A stretch of 64,000 bases of DNA from Massilia atriviolacea (GTDB lineage Bacteria > Pseudomonadota > Gammaproteobacteria > Burkholderiales > Burkholderiaceae_D), in contig NZ_RXLQ01000002.1 in the NCBI RefSeq assembly GCF_003953935.1, forward strand, positions 1-64,000, read 5' to 3'. Position numbers and translations under genes: made by a program. Positions 36,152-45,241 of this stretch are shown here, one piece after another. The notes beneath the pieces are model-generated. The model ran no database searches, was not told the DNA's origin, and saw nothing but the letters and a program-made list of their open reading frames with translations. Each line of letters starts with the position of its first letter. Within the stretch, counting starts at the first letter, position 1.

Positions 36152-37084
36152 ATGGAATACAAGACGATCCTGGTCCATGTCGACGAATCGCCCCAGGCTG
36201 CTTCACGCATCGATACGGCGGCACGGCTCGCCATCGAGCATGAGGCGCATCTGATCGGCACGGCGCTGACCAACCTGCCGCCGCGCCTGCTGGCGCTGAG
36301 CGGCCTCGATCCCAGCCTGCCGCCGATGCAGGCGCCGCTGATCGAACTGCGTCGCCTGGCCGACAGTGCGCTGGACGTCTTCGAACAGCGGGCCACCGCG
36401 CTGGGCGTGCTGTCCCTGGAGCGGCGCCGGCTGGAAGAAGAGCTCGGGATGGGGATGAGCCTGCAGGCACGTTACTGCGACCTGGTCGTGATCGGCCAGC
36501 ACAATGCCGCCCATCCCCTGCAAGGCGTACGGGCCGATTTCCCCGACTATGTGCTGCTCAATTCGGCCAAGCCGGTGCTGGTCGTGCCCGCCACGGCCCC
36601 GCACGGGCCGCCTTTGGGACAGCGCATCGTGGTAGGCTGGAACGGCAGCGCCCCGGCCAGCCGCGCGATCGCCAGCGCCATTCCGTTGATGCAGCGTGCG
36701 CGCCAGGTCGACGTCGTCGTGGTCGATGCGCGCGCGCAGGGCGACCTGCACGGCGCCATGCCGGGGGCGGACCTGGCCTTGTATCTGGCGCGGCACGCTA
36801 TTCGCGTCAATGTGCGCGATATCGACAGCCGCGCCGATGCTGGCCGGGCCGATCCGGGCCGGGCCGATGCTGGCCGCGCCGATCCGGGCCGGGCCGATGC
36901 TGGCCGCGCCGATCCGGGCCGGGCCGATGCTGGCCGCGCCCTGCTGGCGGCGGCGGGCGAGGCTGGCGCCGACCTGATTGTGATGGGCGCGTACGGCCGC
37001 TCGCGCTTTCGCGAAGTCTTGCTCGGCGGCGCCACCAGGACCGTGCTCAGGTCGTCCACGCTGGCGCTCTGGATGATGCACTAG
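36152..37084 (+). CDS. Universal stress protein (tandem UspA) with decapeptide repeat
   Basis: 310 residues from ATG 36152 (AGGAGG seven bases upstream). The N-terminal UspA fold starts YKTILVHVDESPQAASR (about 3-19), and the second half restarts at RIVVGWNGSAPASRAI (about 160-175). Its ATP-type loop is GAYGRSRFREVLLGGATRTVL (about 280-300). Between them, residues about 227-263 consist of repeated A-D-A-G-R-A-D-P-G-R units, three and a half copies of a 30-bp tandem repeat. The repeat sits where related proteins have a short helix before the last strand, so it likely extends a surface loop. Upstream porin spacing suggests an operon. Confidence 0.88.
   Translation: MEYKTILVHVDESPQAASRIDTAARLAIEHEAHLIGTALTNLPPRLLALSGLDPSLPPMQAPLIELRRLADSALDVFEQRATALGVLSLERRRLEEELGMGMSLQARYCDLVVIGQHNAAHPLQGVRADFPDYVLLNSAKPVLVVPATAPHGPPLGQRIVVGWNGSAPASRAIASAIPLMQRARQVDVVVVDARAQGDLHGAMPGADLALYLARHAIRVNVRDIDSRADAGRADPGRADAGRADPGRADAGRADPGRADAGRALLAAAGEAGADLIVMGAYGRSRFREVLLGGATRTVLRSSTLALWMMH
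36833..36940 (+). repeat. 30-bp tandem repeat (3.6 copies) inside the universal stress gene
   Basis: Units at 36833-36862, 36863-36892, 36893-36922 and a partial one to 36940. The unit is GCCGATGCTGGCCGSGCCGA followed by TCCGGGCCGG. At 30 bp the repeat keeps the reading frame and adds ten residues (A-D-A-G-R-A-D-P-G-R) per copy, so copy number could vary without breaking the protein. Confidence 0.92.
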
Positions 37085-37247
37085 ACGGGCGGCGGCAAAG
37101 CGCTTTGTGCATGCGGCAGGGGGGCTTGCGGGCGGCGCCGGCGGTATCGCAAGAGAATCAGGCAAGCCTGCGCGAGGATTCGGCCTTGGCGTGGTGCCTG
37201 TTCGCGGCTTACACTGGCGGTTGATTAACCCGCCACCGGAGGAGCCG

Positions 37248-38222
37248 ATGCCAACGCCGCCAGGCAGACAAGACAGGATGATCGCCCTGCTGGGCAGGCT
37301 GGCGCCGGCCGAGGGCTATACCGCGTCCGCGCTCGATGAGGTGCGTTTCATGCGCGCCAACCGCGCCGTGCCGCGCACGCCCGTGTTGTACGAGCCCTGC
37401 ATCGTGATCGTCTGCCAGGGGCGCAAGCGCGGGTATCTGGGCGAACGCAGCTTTATCTACGATGCTCAGCAATACCTGGTGTTGTCGGTGCCCCTGCCGT
37501 TCGAAAGCGAGACCGAGGCCAGCGATGCCGAGCCGCTGCTTGCCCTGAAGATCGACATCGACCTTGCGGTCGCGGCCGAACTGGCGCTGGCCCTCGGTCC
37601 GGCGGCGCCGGCGCACAATGCGCCTGTGAGCATGTGTTCGACGGCCATGGACGATGTCCTGGGCGACGCGGTGCTGCGCCTGCTCGAAGCGCTGTTGTGT
37701 CCGGTGGAGGCGCAAGTACTGGGGCGCGGCATCCTGCGCGAAATCCTGTACCGGGTGCTGACCGGGGAGCAGGGTGGCGCGGTGCGCGCGGCGCTGGCCC
37801 AGCACAGCCAGTTCGGCAAGATCGGCAAGGCGCTGCGCCGCATCCATGCGGGTTTCAGCGGCGAGCTCGACGTACCGACCCTGGCGCATGAGGCGGGCAT
37901 GAGCGTGGCGGCCTTTCACGCCAACTTCAAGGCCGTCACCCAGACTTCGCCGATCCAGTATCTGAAGAGCACGCGGCTGCACAAGGCGCGGCTGTTGATG
38001 GTGCAGGAAGGCCTGAGCGCCTCGAGCGCGTCGAACCGGGTCGGCTACGAAAGCAGTTCGCAGTTCAGCCGGGAATTCAAGCGCTTTTTCGGCCGCAGTC
38101 CGGTGCAGGAGGCGGCCGTGATGAAAACCATCCTGAGCCAGGCGCCGAGCGAGCCGCCCGCGCATGTGAGGGCGCATTCCTTATCAGGCCGGCACGAATT
38201 TATCATGTTGCACGCATCGTGA
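37248..38222 (+). CDS. AraC family transcriptional regulator
   Basis: 324 residues from ATG 37248 (GGAGGAGCC just upstream). The N-terminal AraC_N domain has VLYEPCIVIVCQGRKRGYLGERSFIYDAQQYLVLSVPLPFESE (about 45-87), the cupin-like effector domain. Two helix-turn-helix motifs follow: DVPTLAHEAGMSVAAFHANFKAVTQTSPIQYLKSTRLHKARLLM (about 210-253) and SASSASNRVGYESSSQFSREFKRFFGRSP (about 258-286). Members of this subgroup often regulate a neighbouring oxidoreductase or alcohol dehydrogenase, but here the neighbours are a stress protein and a convergent phosphatase, so the target is unknown. Confidence 0.9.
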   Translation: MPTPPGRQDRMIALLGRLAPAEGYTASALDEVRFMRANRAVPRTPVLYEPCIVIVCQGRKRGYLGERSFIYDAQQYLVLSVPLPFESETEASDAEPLLALKIDIDLAVAAELALALGPAAPAHNAPVSMCSTAMDDVLGDAVLRLLEALLCPVEAQVLGRGILREILYRVLTGEQGGAVRAALAQHSQFGKIGKALRRIHAGFSGELDVPTLAHEAGMSVAAFHANFKAVTQTSPIQYLKSTRLHKARLLMVQEGLSASSASNRVGYESSSQFSREFKRFFGRSPVQEAAVMKTILSQAPSEPPAHVRAHSLSGRHEFIMLHAS

Positions 38223-38239
38223 GCAGTCGTTCCCTGCCA

Positions 38240-38746
38240 TCAATTCGCCACCGAATGCAGCAGCACCGTCGTCACGCCCCCATCCTTGTCGACGATCAGC
38301 TGATACAGCCGGTCGAATTCGTCGTCGCCGATATCGGCGCCCGCTTTCCCTCCGAACAAGCGCACCAGATCGGGCACCGTATTCGAATGGCCGACCACCA
38401 GCGCCGTGCCGCCGGCCGCCTTGACCTGTCCGACCAGCTTCGCCGCCTGCGCCGGGTCGTACACCTGCACCGCCAGGCCCAAGCTGCTGGCCAGCGGCTG
38501 CGCCGTCTGCCGCGTGCGCTGCGTCGTGCTGCTGTAGATATGCGTGATGCCAGTCGAGCGGAGAATTGCCGCGATATTGCCGGCCCGCGCCTTGCCCTGC
38601 GCCGTCAATGCCGGATCTTTGCCGTCGGCCGCTTTTTCGCCATGCCGGACCAGGTAAACGATGGACGGATCGGCCGCCGCGACGGCCGGCGCCAGCAGGG
38701 CCGCGGCGAGCAGCATGCCGCCAGGAAGAGAAAAACGCATGCGCAT
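38240..38746 (-). CDS. Periplasmic histidine-phosphatase (phosphoglycerate-mutase/SixA-like)
   Basis: 168 residues with a signal peptide (residues 1-25, ...PAVAAADP). IVYLVRHGEKA (about 29-39) carries the RHG catalytic motif, HIYSSTTQRTRQTAQPL the second Arg, and ALVVGHSNTVPDLV (about 114-127) the second catalytic His. This is the histidine phosphatase superfamily, branch 1. The export signal makes it a periplasmic phosphatase of unknown substrate. It is convergent with the AraC gene. Confidence 0.85.
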   Translation of the reverse strand: MRMRFSLPGGMLLAAALLAPAVAAADPSIVYLVRHGEKAADGKDPALTAQGKARAGNIAAILRSTGITHIYSSTTQRTRQTAQPLASSLGLAVQVYDPAQAAKLVGQVKAAGGTALVVGHSNTVPDLVRLFGGKAGADIGDDEFDRLYQLIVDKDGGVTTVLLHSVAN

Positions 38747-38894
38747 GGTCCGCTTTCAGGATGTTGAGAAGGTAAGAACAGCAATGTAGCGCAGGCGGCT
38801 TGAAAGAAGCAACTATTCCGGCGCCGCCATCCTGCCCGCAAGCAACGATGCACCCGAGCGGGATTGGCCCGTATCTTGCTTGTATGGTAAGTAC

Positions 38895-39566
38895 ATGGCC
38901 ACACATCCACCCAACAACATGCCCAGAACTCCCGCGCAACCCCCACGCAAGCTGCGCATTGTCGTCGTCAACACGATCGTCCCGGACGGCGGCGAGCACG
39001 ATGCCGCGCTGGCTGTCCAGGTCATGCGCGGCAATGCGCTGCGCATCGGCCTGCTCGAATCCGGCTACGACATCGTCGCTTCGCTGCCCGCCGACATCTA
39101 CCTGCCCGACCGCATTGCCCAGCTCCAGCCCGACATGATCATCATCGATGCCGAATCGGACGCGCGCGACGTGCTCGAACACATCGTCATCGCCAGCCGC
39201 GACGAGCGCCGCCCGATCGTGCTGTTTACCGAGGACGACACCACCAGCAGCATGGATGCGGCCATGGCGGCCGGCGTCTCGGCCTATATCGTGGCCGGCT
39301 TGCAGGCCGAGCGCATCAAGCCGGTGCTGAACGTGGCGCTGGCGCGTTTCCGCCAGGAGCAGAAGCTGCTGGCCGAGCTGAGCGAAACGCGCCACAAGCT
39401 GGCCGAGCGCAAGATCATCGACCGCGCCAAGGGCATCTTGATGACCCATCACCGGCTGACCGAGGACCAGGCCTACCAGAAGCTGCGCAGCATGGCGATG
39501 AACAAGAATCTGAAGCTGGCGGAGATTGCCCAGCGCATCCTCGATGTCGAGGATCTGCTCGCTTGA
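38895..39566 (+). CDS. nasT: Nitrate-responsive ANTAR antiterminator
   Basis: 223 residues from ATG 38895; an in-frame ATG at 38880 is possible. After a 27-residue unstructured N-terminus, RIVVVNTIV starts a receiver-like domain with DMIIIDAES at the phosphoacceptor position. A coiled-coil linker leads to the C-terminal ANTAR RNA-binding domain: ERKIIDRAKGILMTHHRLTEDQAYQKLRSMAMNKNLKLAEIAQRIL (about 172-217). NasT binds paired hexaloop hairpins in nascent leaders and prevents termination when nitrate frees it from NasS. The matching leader lies at 40888-41004. It is 30 bp from nasS and cotranscribed with it. Confidence 0.93.
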   Translation: MATHPPNNMPRTPAQPPRKLRIVVVNTIVPDGGEHDAALAVQVMRGNALRIGLLESGYDIVASLPADIYLPDRIAQLQPDMIIIDAESDARDVLEHIVIASRDERRPIVLFTEDDTTSSMDAAMAAGVSAYIVAGLQAERIKPVLNVALARFRQEQKLLAELSETRHKLAERKIIDRAKGILMTHHRLTEDQAYQKLRSMAMNKNLKLAEIAQRILDVEDLLA

Positions 39567-39596
39567 ATCGGCGCCGGCAGGAACACAAGGAGTGGT

Positions 39597-40742
39597 ATGG
39601 CAGCAATCATCGGTAATCCCTTGCGCACGGTCCGGATCGGCTTCATGCCGCTGACCGATTGCGCCTCCCTGGTCATGGCGGCCGAGTGCGGCTTCGACCG
39701 CCAGTACGGCATCCGGATCGTGCCCAGCCGCGAGACGTCCTGGGCCAATGTGCGCGACAAGCTGGGCTCCGGCGCGCTGGACGCCGCCCATGTGCTGTAC
39801 GGCCTGATGGTCGGCGTGCAGCTCGGCATCGGGTGCCAGCGGCAAGACATGGCGGTCCTGATGAACCTGAGCCGCAACGGCCAGGCGGTCACCGTCTCGC
39901 GCGCGCTGGCGCAGCAGGGCGCGCTCGACGGCCCGGGCCTGGCGCGGCAGATGCGCGAGGCGCCGCGCAGCTACACCTTCGCCCACACTTTCCCGACCGG
40001 CAATCACGCCATGCTGCTGTACTACTGGCTGGCGGCGCAGGGCATCGACCCGCTGCGCCAGGCGCGCGCGCTGACGGTGCCGCCGGCCCAGATGGTGGGC
40101 AGCCTGAAAGCCGGCATGATCGACGGCTTCTGCGCCGGCGAGCCCTGGGGCCAGCGCGCCATCGACGAGGGCGTGGGCGTGACGGCGGCGACCAGCCAGC
40201 AGATCTGGCCCGATCATCCGGGCAAGGTGCTGGGAACCACGGCGGCCTTCGCGGCGAGCGAAGCGGATACGTGCCGGGCGATGATCGCGGCCGTGCTCGA
40301 CGCCAGCCGCTGGATCGAAGCGTCCACGGCCAACAGGGAGCAGAGCGCCACCGTACTGGCCGGTTCCGCCTATCTGAATACCGGCAGGCAGGCCATCGCC
40401 GCGCGCCTGCTGGGGCGCTACGACAACGGCGCGGGCAGGCAATGGACCGATGCCCAGGCGCTCTGTTTCCATGCCGATGGCGAGGTCAACTTTCCCTACC
40501 TGTCGGACAGCATGTGGTTCATGACCCAGCAGCGCAGATGGGGGCTGCTGCGCGACGACCCGGATTACCTGGGCCAGGCACAGGCCGTCAACCGGATCGA
40601 CCTGTACAAAGGCGCGGCCGGGATGACCGGCACCCAGCTGCCGGCCTCTGTCATGCGCAGCTCGACCCTGATCGACGGCATGCGCTGGGATGGCAGCGAT
40701 CCGCGTGGTTACGCGGCATCGTTCCCGATTCACCAGCGCTAA
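39597..40742 (+). CDS. nasS: Cytoplasmic nitrate/nitrite sensor protein
   Basis: 381 residues, homologous to NrtA/CmpA nitrate-binding proteins: VRIGFMPLTDCASLVMAAECGFDRQYGI (about 11-38), SRETSWANVRDKLGSGALDAAHVLYGLM and TFPTGNHAMLLYYWLAAQGIDP. It has no signal peptide or lipobox, which distinguishes the cytoplasmic NasS sensor from periplasmic binding proteins. It is thought to hold NasT until nitrate binds. The gene directly follows nasT and precedes the sigma-54 promoter of the structural genes. Confidence 0.9.
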   Translation: MAAIIGNPLRTVRIGFMPLTDCASLVMAAECGFDRQYGIRIVPSRETSWANVRDKLGSGALDAAHVLYGLMVGVQLGIGCQRQDMAVLMNLSRNGQAVTVSRALAQQGALDGPGLARQMREAPRSYTFAHTFPTGNHAMLLYYWLAAQGIDPLRQARALTVPPAQMVGSLKAGMIDGFCAGEPWGQRAIDEGVGVTAATSQQIWPDHPGKVLGTTAAFAASEADTCRAMIAAVLDASRWIEASTANREQSATVLAGSAYLNTGRQAIAARLLGRYDNGAGRQWTDAQALCFHADGEVNFPYLSDSMWFMTQQRRWGLLRDDPDYLGQAQAVNRIDLYKGAAGMTGTQLPASVMRSSTLIDGMRWDGSDPRGYAASFPIHQR

Positions 40743-40857
40743 GGGGAGGGGAGCCGGCGCACGCGCCGACGCATCATTTTCGGGCATTGTTGCACCGCAA
40801 TGTAGCGTCCGCCCGGATTCCCCGCCATTCCCCGGCCATCCCGCCCCTTGCCGACGC

Positions 40858-40873
40858 TGGCACGGCGTTTGCT
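40858..40873 (+). promoter_or_regulatory. Sigma-54 promoter of the nitrate assimilation operon
   Basis: TGGCACG (40858-40864), four bases, TTGCT (40869-40873) matches the -24/-12 consensus of RpoN promoters. Transcription would start near 40884, just before the first leader hairpin. An interrupted inverted repeat with GCATTG at 40784 and CAATGT near 40797 flanks TTGCACCG and may be an NtrC-type enhancer site. Confidence 0.8.
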
Positions 40874-40887
40874 AAATAGATCGTATC

Positions 40888-41004
40888 GGATCAATGGCGA
40901 TCCCCTGAACAACTTGCGCTGATCTAAAGACGGATCGGCAGGACAACGGCGTCCGTCCAACCTGGTTTCGACAACCGGGTCTGGTCGGACGCCTTTTTGT
41001 TTTT
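40888..41004 (+). ncRNA. ANTAR-type leader RNA attenuator
   Basis: Hairpin P1: GGATC (40888-40892), hexaloop AATGGC, GATCC (40899-40903). Hairpin P2: GCTGATCT (40918-40925), hexaloop AAAGAC, GGATCGGC (40932-40939). Both hexaloops have A in position 1 and G in position 4, the determinants for ANTAR binding. The terminator follows: GGCGTCCG (40948-40955) pairs with CGGACGCC (40986-40993), and a T-rich tract runs 40994-41004. NasT is predicted to bind P1/P2 and prevent termination so that the transporter and reductase genes are transcribed only with nitrate or nitrite. Confidence 0.85.
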
Positions 41005-41017
41005 AACGGGATAAAAC

Positions 41018-42352
41018 ATGGCCACCAAAGCAAACACCATCGCACTCTTCAGTATCGATACTCCGCAGATGCGCGCCTTCCACCTGACCTGGATGGCCTT
41101 CTTCGTCTGTTTCTTCGCCTGGTTCGCCTGCGCGCCGCTGATGCCCATCATCAAGGGCGAATTCGGCCTGACCCTGGCCCAGGTCGCCAACATCAACATC
41201 GCCGCCGTCGCCATCACCATCCTGGTCCGCCTGATCGTCGGCCCCATGTGCGACCGCTTCGGCCCGCGCAAGGCCTACACCGGCCTGCTGCTGCTCGGCG
41301 CCATCCCGGTCCTCGGCGTGGCCGCCTCGCAAAGCTACGAGAGCTTCCTGTTCTTCCGCCTCGGCATCGGCGCCGTCGGCGCCAGCTTCGTCATCACCCA
41401 GTACCACACCTCGGTCATGTTCGGGCCCAAGGTGGTCGGCACCGCCAACGCGGCTGCCGCCGGCTGGGGCAACGCCGGCGGCGGCGCGGCCCAGGCGCTG
41501 ATGCCCTTGCTGGTCGGCGCGCTGCTGATGCTGGGCGTGAGCGACACGCTGGGCTGGCGCGTGGCCCTGCTGGTTCCGGGCGTGCTGATGATCGTCATGG
41601 CCGGCCTGTACTGGAAATTCACCCAGGACTGCCCGCAAGGCAACTACGACCAGATGCGCGCCGCCGGCATGGCGATTGAGGGCGGCAAGGCGGGGCATGC
41701 CCGCGCCGGCGGCTGGGAGAGCTTCAAGGCCGCCAGCGCCAATCACCGCGTGTGGCTGCTGTTCGTCACCTACGGCGCCTGCTTCGGCATCGAGATCTTC
41801 ATCCACAATATCGCCGCCGTCTACTACGTCGACCACTTCAAACTGAGCCTGAAAGAAGCCGGCATGGCCGCCGGCAGCTTCGGCCTGCTGGCGCTGTTCG
41901 CCCGCGCCCTGGGCGGCTGGGTGTCGGACAGGATGGCGATGCGCGGCACCATCAACAGCCGCGTGACGTTGCTGTTCGTGCTGATGATCGGCGAAGGCGC
42001 GGGCCTGTTGTGGTTCGCCAAGGCCGACGGCGTCGCCTTTGCCGTCATCGCCATGCTGGTCTTCGGCCTGTTCACCCACATGGCTTGCGGCGCCACCTAC
42101 GCGCTGGTGCCCTTCATCGACAGCCGCGCCCTGGGCGGCGTGGCCGGCATCATCGGCGCCGGCGGCAATGTGGGCGCGGTGGCCGCCGGCTTTCTCATGA
42201 AAGGCACGGGCGACATCGCCCAGACCCTCACCATCCTCAGCGGCCTGGTGCTGCTGTCGGCGCTGTGCGCCATCGCGGTCCGGCTCAGCGCCGCCGCGGA
42301 CGACCGTCCGGTCGCCGTCAACAACGCTGTGGCCCAAGGAGAACCGGCATGA
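41018..42352 (+). CDS. MFS nitrate/nitrite transporter (NarK/NasA type)
   Basis: 444 residues, 12 membrane segments. The nitrate signature is AAAAGWGNAGGG (about 145-156), as in the NNP family, and GPMCDRFGPRKAY (about 75-87) is the MFS loop 2-3 motif. First structural gene after the nasT-controlled leader; the stop overlaps nirB (ATGA). It imports nitrate for assimilation. Single-copy 12-TM form rather than the fused 24-TM NarK of denitrifiers. Confidence 0.93.
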   Translation: MATKANTIALFSIDTPQMRAFHLTWMAFFVCFFAWFACAPLMPIIKGEFGLTLAQVANINIAAVAITILVRLIVGPMCDRFGPRKAYTGLLLLGAIPVLGVAASQSYESFLFFRLGIGAVGASFVITQYHTSVMFGPKVVGTANAAAAGWGNAGGGAAQALMPLLVGALLMLGVSDTLGWRVALLVPGVLMIVMAGLYWKFTQDCPQGNYDQMRAAGMAIEGGKAGHARAGGWESFKAASANHRVWLLFVTYGACFGIEIFIHNIAAVYYVDHFKLSLKEAGMAAGSFGLLALFARALGGWVSDRMAMRGTINSRVTLLFVLMIGEGAGLLWFAKADGVAFAVIAMLVFGLFTHMACGATYALVPFIDSRALGGVAGIIGAGGNVGAVAAGFLMKGTGDIAQTLTILSGLVLLSALCAIAVRLSAAADDRPVAVNNAVAQGEPA

Positions 42353-44883
42353 AGATCATCGTCATCGGCCACGGCATGGTGGGCCACAAATTCCTGGAGT
42401 CGCTGGGCGCCGCCGCCGCGCCGGGGCTGGAAGTGACGGTCCTGTGCGAAGAGCCGCGCGCCGCCTACGACCGCGTGCACCTGTCCGAATTCTTTGCCGG
42501 TAAATCGGCGGACGAGCTGTCGCTGGTGCCGGCCGGCTTTTTCGAGGGCGGCAATATGCTGCTCAAGCTGAACGCGAAGGCGGTCGCGGTCGACCGCGAA
42601 GCGAAGACCGTCACCGTCGGCAGCGGCGACGTGCTGGCCTACGACAAACTGGTGTTCGCCACCGGCTCCTACCCCTTCGTGCCGCCGCTGGCCGGCAAGG
42701 ACCGCAAGGACTGCTTCGTCTACCGCACCATCGAAGACCTGGAAGCGATGCTCGAATGCGGCAAGCGCTCCAGAACCGGCGTGGTGATCGGCGGCGGCCT
42801 GCTGGGGCTCGAATGCGCCAAGGCCCTGCGCGACATGCAGCTGCAGACGCACGTGGTGGAATTCGCCCCGCGCCTGATGGCGGTGCAGGTGGACGACGGC
42901 GGCGCGCGCGTGCTGCGCGCCAAGATCGAAGACCTGGGCGTGACCGTCCACACCCAGAAGAACACGCTCGAGATCATCGACGGCGAAGACGGCACGCACC
43001 GCATGCGCTTTGCCGACGGCAGCCACCTGGATACCGACATGATCGTCTTCTCGGCCGGGATCCGCCCGCGCGACGACCTGGCGCGCCTGTGCGGCCTGGC
43101 GATCGGCCCGCGCGGCGGCATCGCCATCGACGACAGCTGCCTGACCTCCGATCCGGACGTCTACGCCATCGGCGAATGCGCGCTGTGGAACGGCCAGTTG
43201 TTCGGCCTCGTGGCGCCGGGCTACGACATGGCCCGGGTGGCGGCGCGCCACCTGCTCGGCGAACAGGCGGCCGCCTTTACCGGCGCCGACATGAGCACCA
43301 AGCTCAAACTGATGGGCGTGGACGTGGCCAGCATGGGCGACCCGCACGCGCTCAGTCCGGGCAGCCGCTCTTACCAGTTCACCGACGAACGCAAGCAGGT
43401 CTACAAGAAGATCGTCGTGTCCGACTGCGGCAAATTCCTGCTCGGCGGCGTGATGGTGGGCGACGCCAGCGAGTACGGCACCCTGCTGCAGATGATGCTG
43501 AATAAAATCGAGCTGCCCGAGTCGCCCGAATTCCTGATCCTGCCGCAAAGCGACGGCAAGGCGCGCCCTGGCCTCGGCGTGGATGCGCTGCCAGATACGG
43601 CCCAGATCTGCTCCTGCAACGATGTGTCGAAGGGCGACCTGTGCGCCGCCGTCTGCGGCGGGGCGACCACCATCGGCGCGCTGAAAAGCTGCACCAAGGC
43701 CGGTTCCACCTGCGGCGGCTGCGTGGCCCTGGTCACCCAGGTGATGAAGGCCGAGATGAAGAAGCAGGGCATGGCCGTCAACAACCACGTGTGCGAACAC
43801 TTCCCCTACACGCGCCAGGAGATCTACCACCTGGTCAAGGTCGGCAAGATCACTTCCTTCGACGACCTGCTGGCGCAGCACGGCACGGGACGCGGCTGCG
43901 ACATCTGCAAGCCGGTGGCCGCCAATGTGCTGGCCTCGACCTGGAACGACTTCGTGCTCAAGCCGGAACACGCCAGCCTGCAGGATTCGAACGACTACTT
44001 CCTCGGCAATATCCAGAAGGATGGCACTTATTCTGTGGTGCCGCGCATGCCGGGCGGCGAAGTCACGGCCGATGGCCTGATCGCGGTCGGCATGGTCGCC
44101 AAAAAATACGGCCTGTACACCAAGATCACCGGCGGCCAGCGGGTCGACCTGTTCGGCGCGCGCGTCGAGCAGCTGCCGTCGATCTGGGAAGAACTGATCG
44201 AGGCCGGCTTCGAATCGGGCCACGCCTACGGCAAGTCGCTGCGCACGGTCAAATCGTGCGTCGGTTCCACCTGGTGCCGCTATGGCGTGGCCGACAGCGT
44301 CGGTTTCGCCATCGAGCTGGAAAACCGCTACAAGGGCCTGCGCACGCCGCACAAGATCAAGTTCGGCGTCTCCGGCTGCACCCGCGAATGCGCCGAGGCG
44401 CAGGGCAAGGACGTGGGCCTGATCGCCACCGAAAAAGGCTGGAACCTGTACGTGTGCGGCAACGGCGGCATGAAGCCGCGCCACGCCGAATTGATCGCAT
44501 CAAGCCTGGACCAGGACACCGTGGTGCGCTACATCGACCGCTTCCTGATGTTCTACGTGCGCACGGCCGACCGCCTGCAGCGCACCAGCGTCTGGCGCGA
44601 CAATCTCGAAGGCGGCCTCGATTACCTCAAATCGGTGGTCATCGACGACAAGCTGCACCTGGCCGCCGAACTGGAAGCGGACATGCAGCACGTGGTCGAC
44701 ACCTACGCCTGCGAATGGAAGAACGCCGTCACCGATCCGGCCACGCGCCAGCGCTTCCGCCATTTTGTCAACAGCGACCAGGCCGACCAGAACGTGGTCT
44801 TCATGCCCGAACGCGGCCAGATTCGCCCGGCCACGATCGAAGAACGCAAGCGCGTCATCCCTCTCATCGTCAAAACCGCCTAA
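42349..44883 (+). CDS. nirB: Nitrite reductase (NADH) large subunit
   Basis: 844 residues. The N-terminal FAD/NAD domains read VIGHGMVGHKFLESL and VVIGGGLLGLECAKAL. A BFD-like [2Fe-2S] domain follows, with ICSCNDVSKGDLCAAV and CTKAGSTCGGC (about 422-465). The sulfite/nitrite reductase half carries the siroheme-[4Fe-4S] ligands CVGSTWC and CTREC (about 645-690, C-x5-C and C-x3-C). It reduces nitrite to ammonium with NADH in the cytoplasm together with NirD. Length and motifs are complete. It is cotranscribed with the transporter by overlap. Confidence 0.95.
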   Translation: MKIIVIGHGMVGHKFLESLGAAAAPGLEVTVLCEEPRAAYDRVHLSEFFAGKSADELSLVPAGFFEGGNMLLKLNAKAVAVDREAKTVTVGSGDVLAYDKLVFATGSYPFVPPLAGKDRKDCFVYRTIEDLEAMLECGKRSRTGVVIGGGLLGLECAKALRDMQLQTHVVEFAPRLMAVQVDDGGARVLRAKIEDLGVTVHTQKNTLEIIDGEDGTHRMRFADGSHLDTDMIVFSAGIRPRDDLARLCGLAIGPRGGIAIDDSCLTSDPDVYAIGECALWNGQLFGLVAPGYDMARVAARHLLGEQAAAFTGADMSTKLKLMGVDVASMGDPHALSPGSRSYQFTDERKQVYKKIVVSDCGKFLLGGVMVGDASEYGTLLQMMLNKIELPESPEFLILPQSDGKARPGLGVDALPDTAQICSCNDVSKGDLCAAVCGGATTIGALKSCTKAGSTCGGCVALVTQVMKAEMKKQGMAVNNHVCEHFPYTRQEIYHLVKVGKITSFDDLLAQHGTGRGCDICKPVAANVLASTWNDFVLKPEHASLQDSNDYFLGNIQKDGTYSVVPRMPGGEVTADGLIAVGMVAKKYGLYTKITGGQRVDLFGARVEQLPSIWEELIEAGFESGHAYGKSLRTVKSCVGSTWCRYGVADSVGFAIELENRYKGLRTPHKIKFGVSGCTRECAEAQGKDVGLIATEKGWNLYVCGNGGMKPRHAELIASSLDQDTVVRYIDRFLMFYVRTADRLQRTSVWRDNLEGGLDYLKSVVIDDKLHLAAELEADMQHVVDTYACEWKNAVTDPATRQRFRHFVNSDQADQNVVFMPERGQIRPATIEERKRVIPLIVKTA

Positions 44884-44893
44884 GGAGAAGCCC

Positions 44894-45241
44894 ATGCACC
44901 GCGATATCGAACTGACCAACTGGACCGCTGTCTGCTCGCTCGACGAAATCGTCCCCAACACCGGCGTGTGCGCGCTGCTCAATGGCGAACAGGTGGCCGT
45001 GTTCCATGTGCGTGATTCCGTAGAGCGCGTGTTCGCGATCGGGAACGTCGATCCGAACAGCGGCGTATCGGTACTCTCGCGCGGACTGGTGGGAAGCCTG
45101 GGCGAACGCATCGTGGTGGCCTCGCCCATCTACAAGCAGCACTTCGACCTGTTCACCGGCGAATGCCTGGAAGCGCCGGAACACTCGGTGCCCAGCTACC
45201 GCGCGCGCGTCCAGGACGGCAAGGTATGGGTCTGCGCATGA
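44894..45241 (+). CDS. nirD: Nitrite reductase (NADH) small subunit
   Basis: 115 residues, start ATG 44894 with AAGGAG upstream, 10 bp after nirB. It has the Rieske-like fold (TNWTAVCSLDEIVPNTGVCALLNGEQVAVF...VGSLGERIVVASPIYKQHFDLFTGECLEAPEHSVPSYRARVQDGKVWV) but lacks the His/Cys cluster ligands, as expected for NirD. The stop overlaps the next gene (ATGA). Confidence 0.93.
   Translation: MHRDIELTNWTAVCSLDEIVPNTGVCALLNGEQVAVFHVRDSVERVFAIGNVDPNSGVSVLSRGLVGSLGERIVVASPIYKQHFDLFTGECLEAPEHSVPSYRARVQDGKVWVCA

Noticed and set aside
42097..44484. 795-codon reverse frame opposite nirB
   Set aside because: Shadow frame caused by high GC; the forward nirB is complete.
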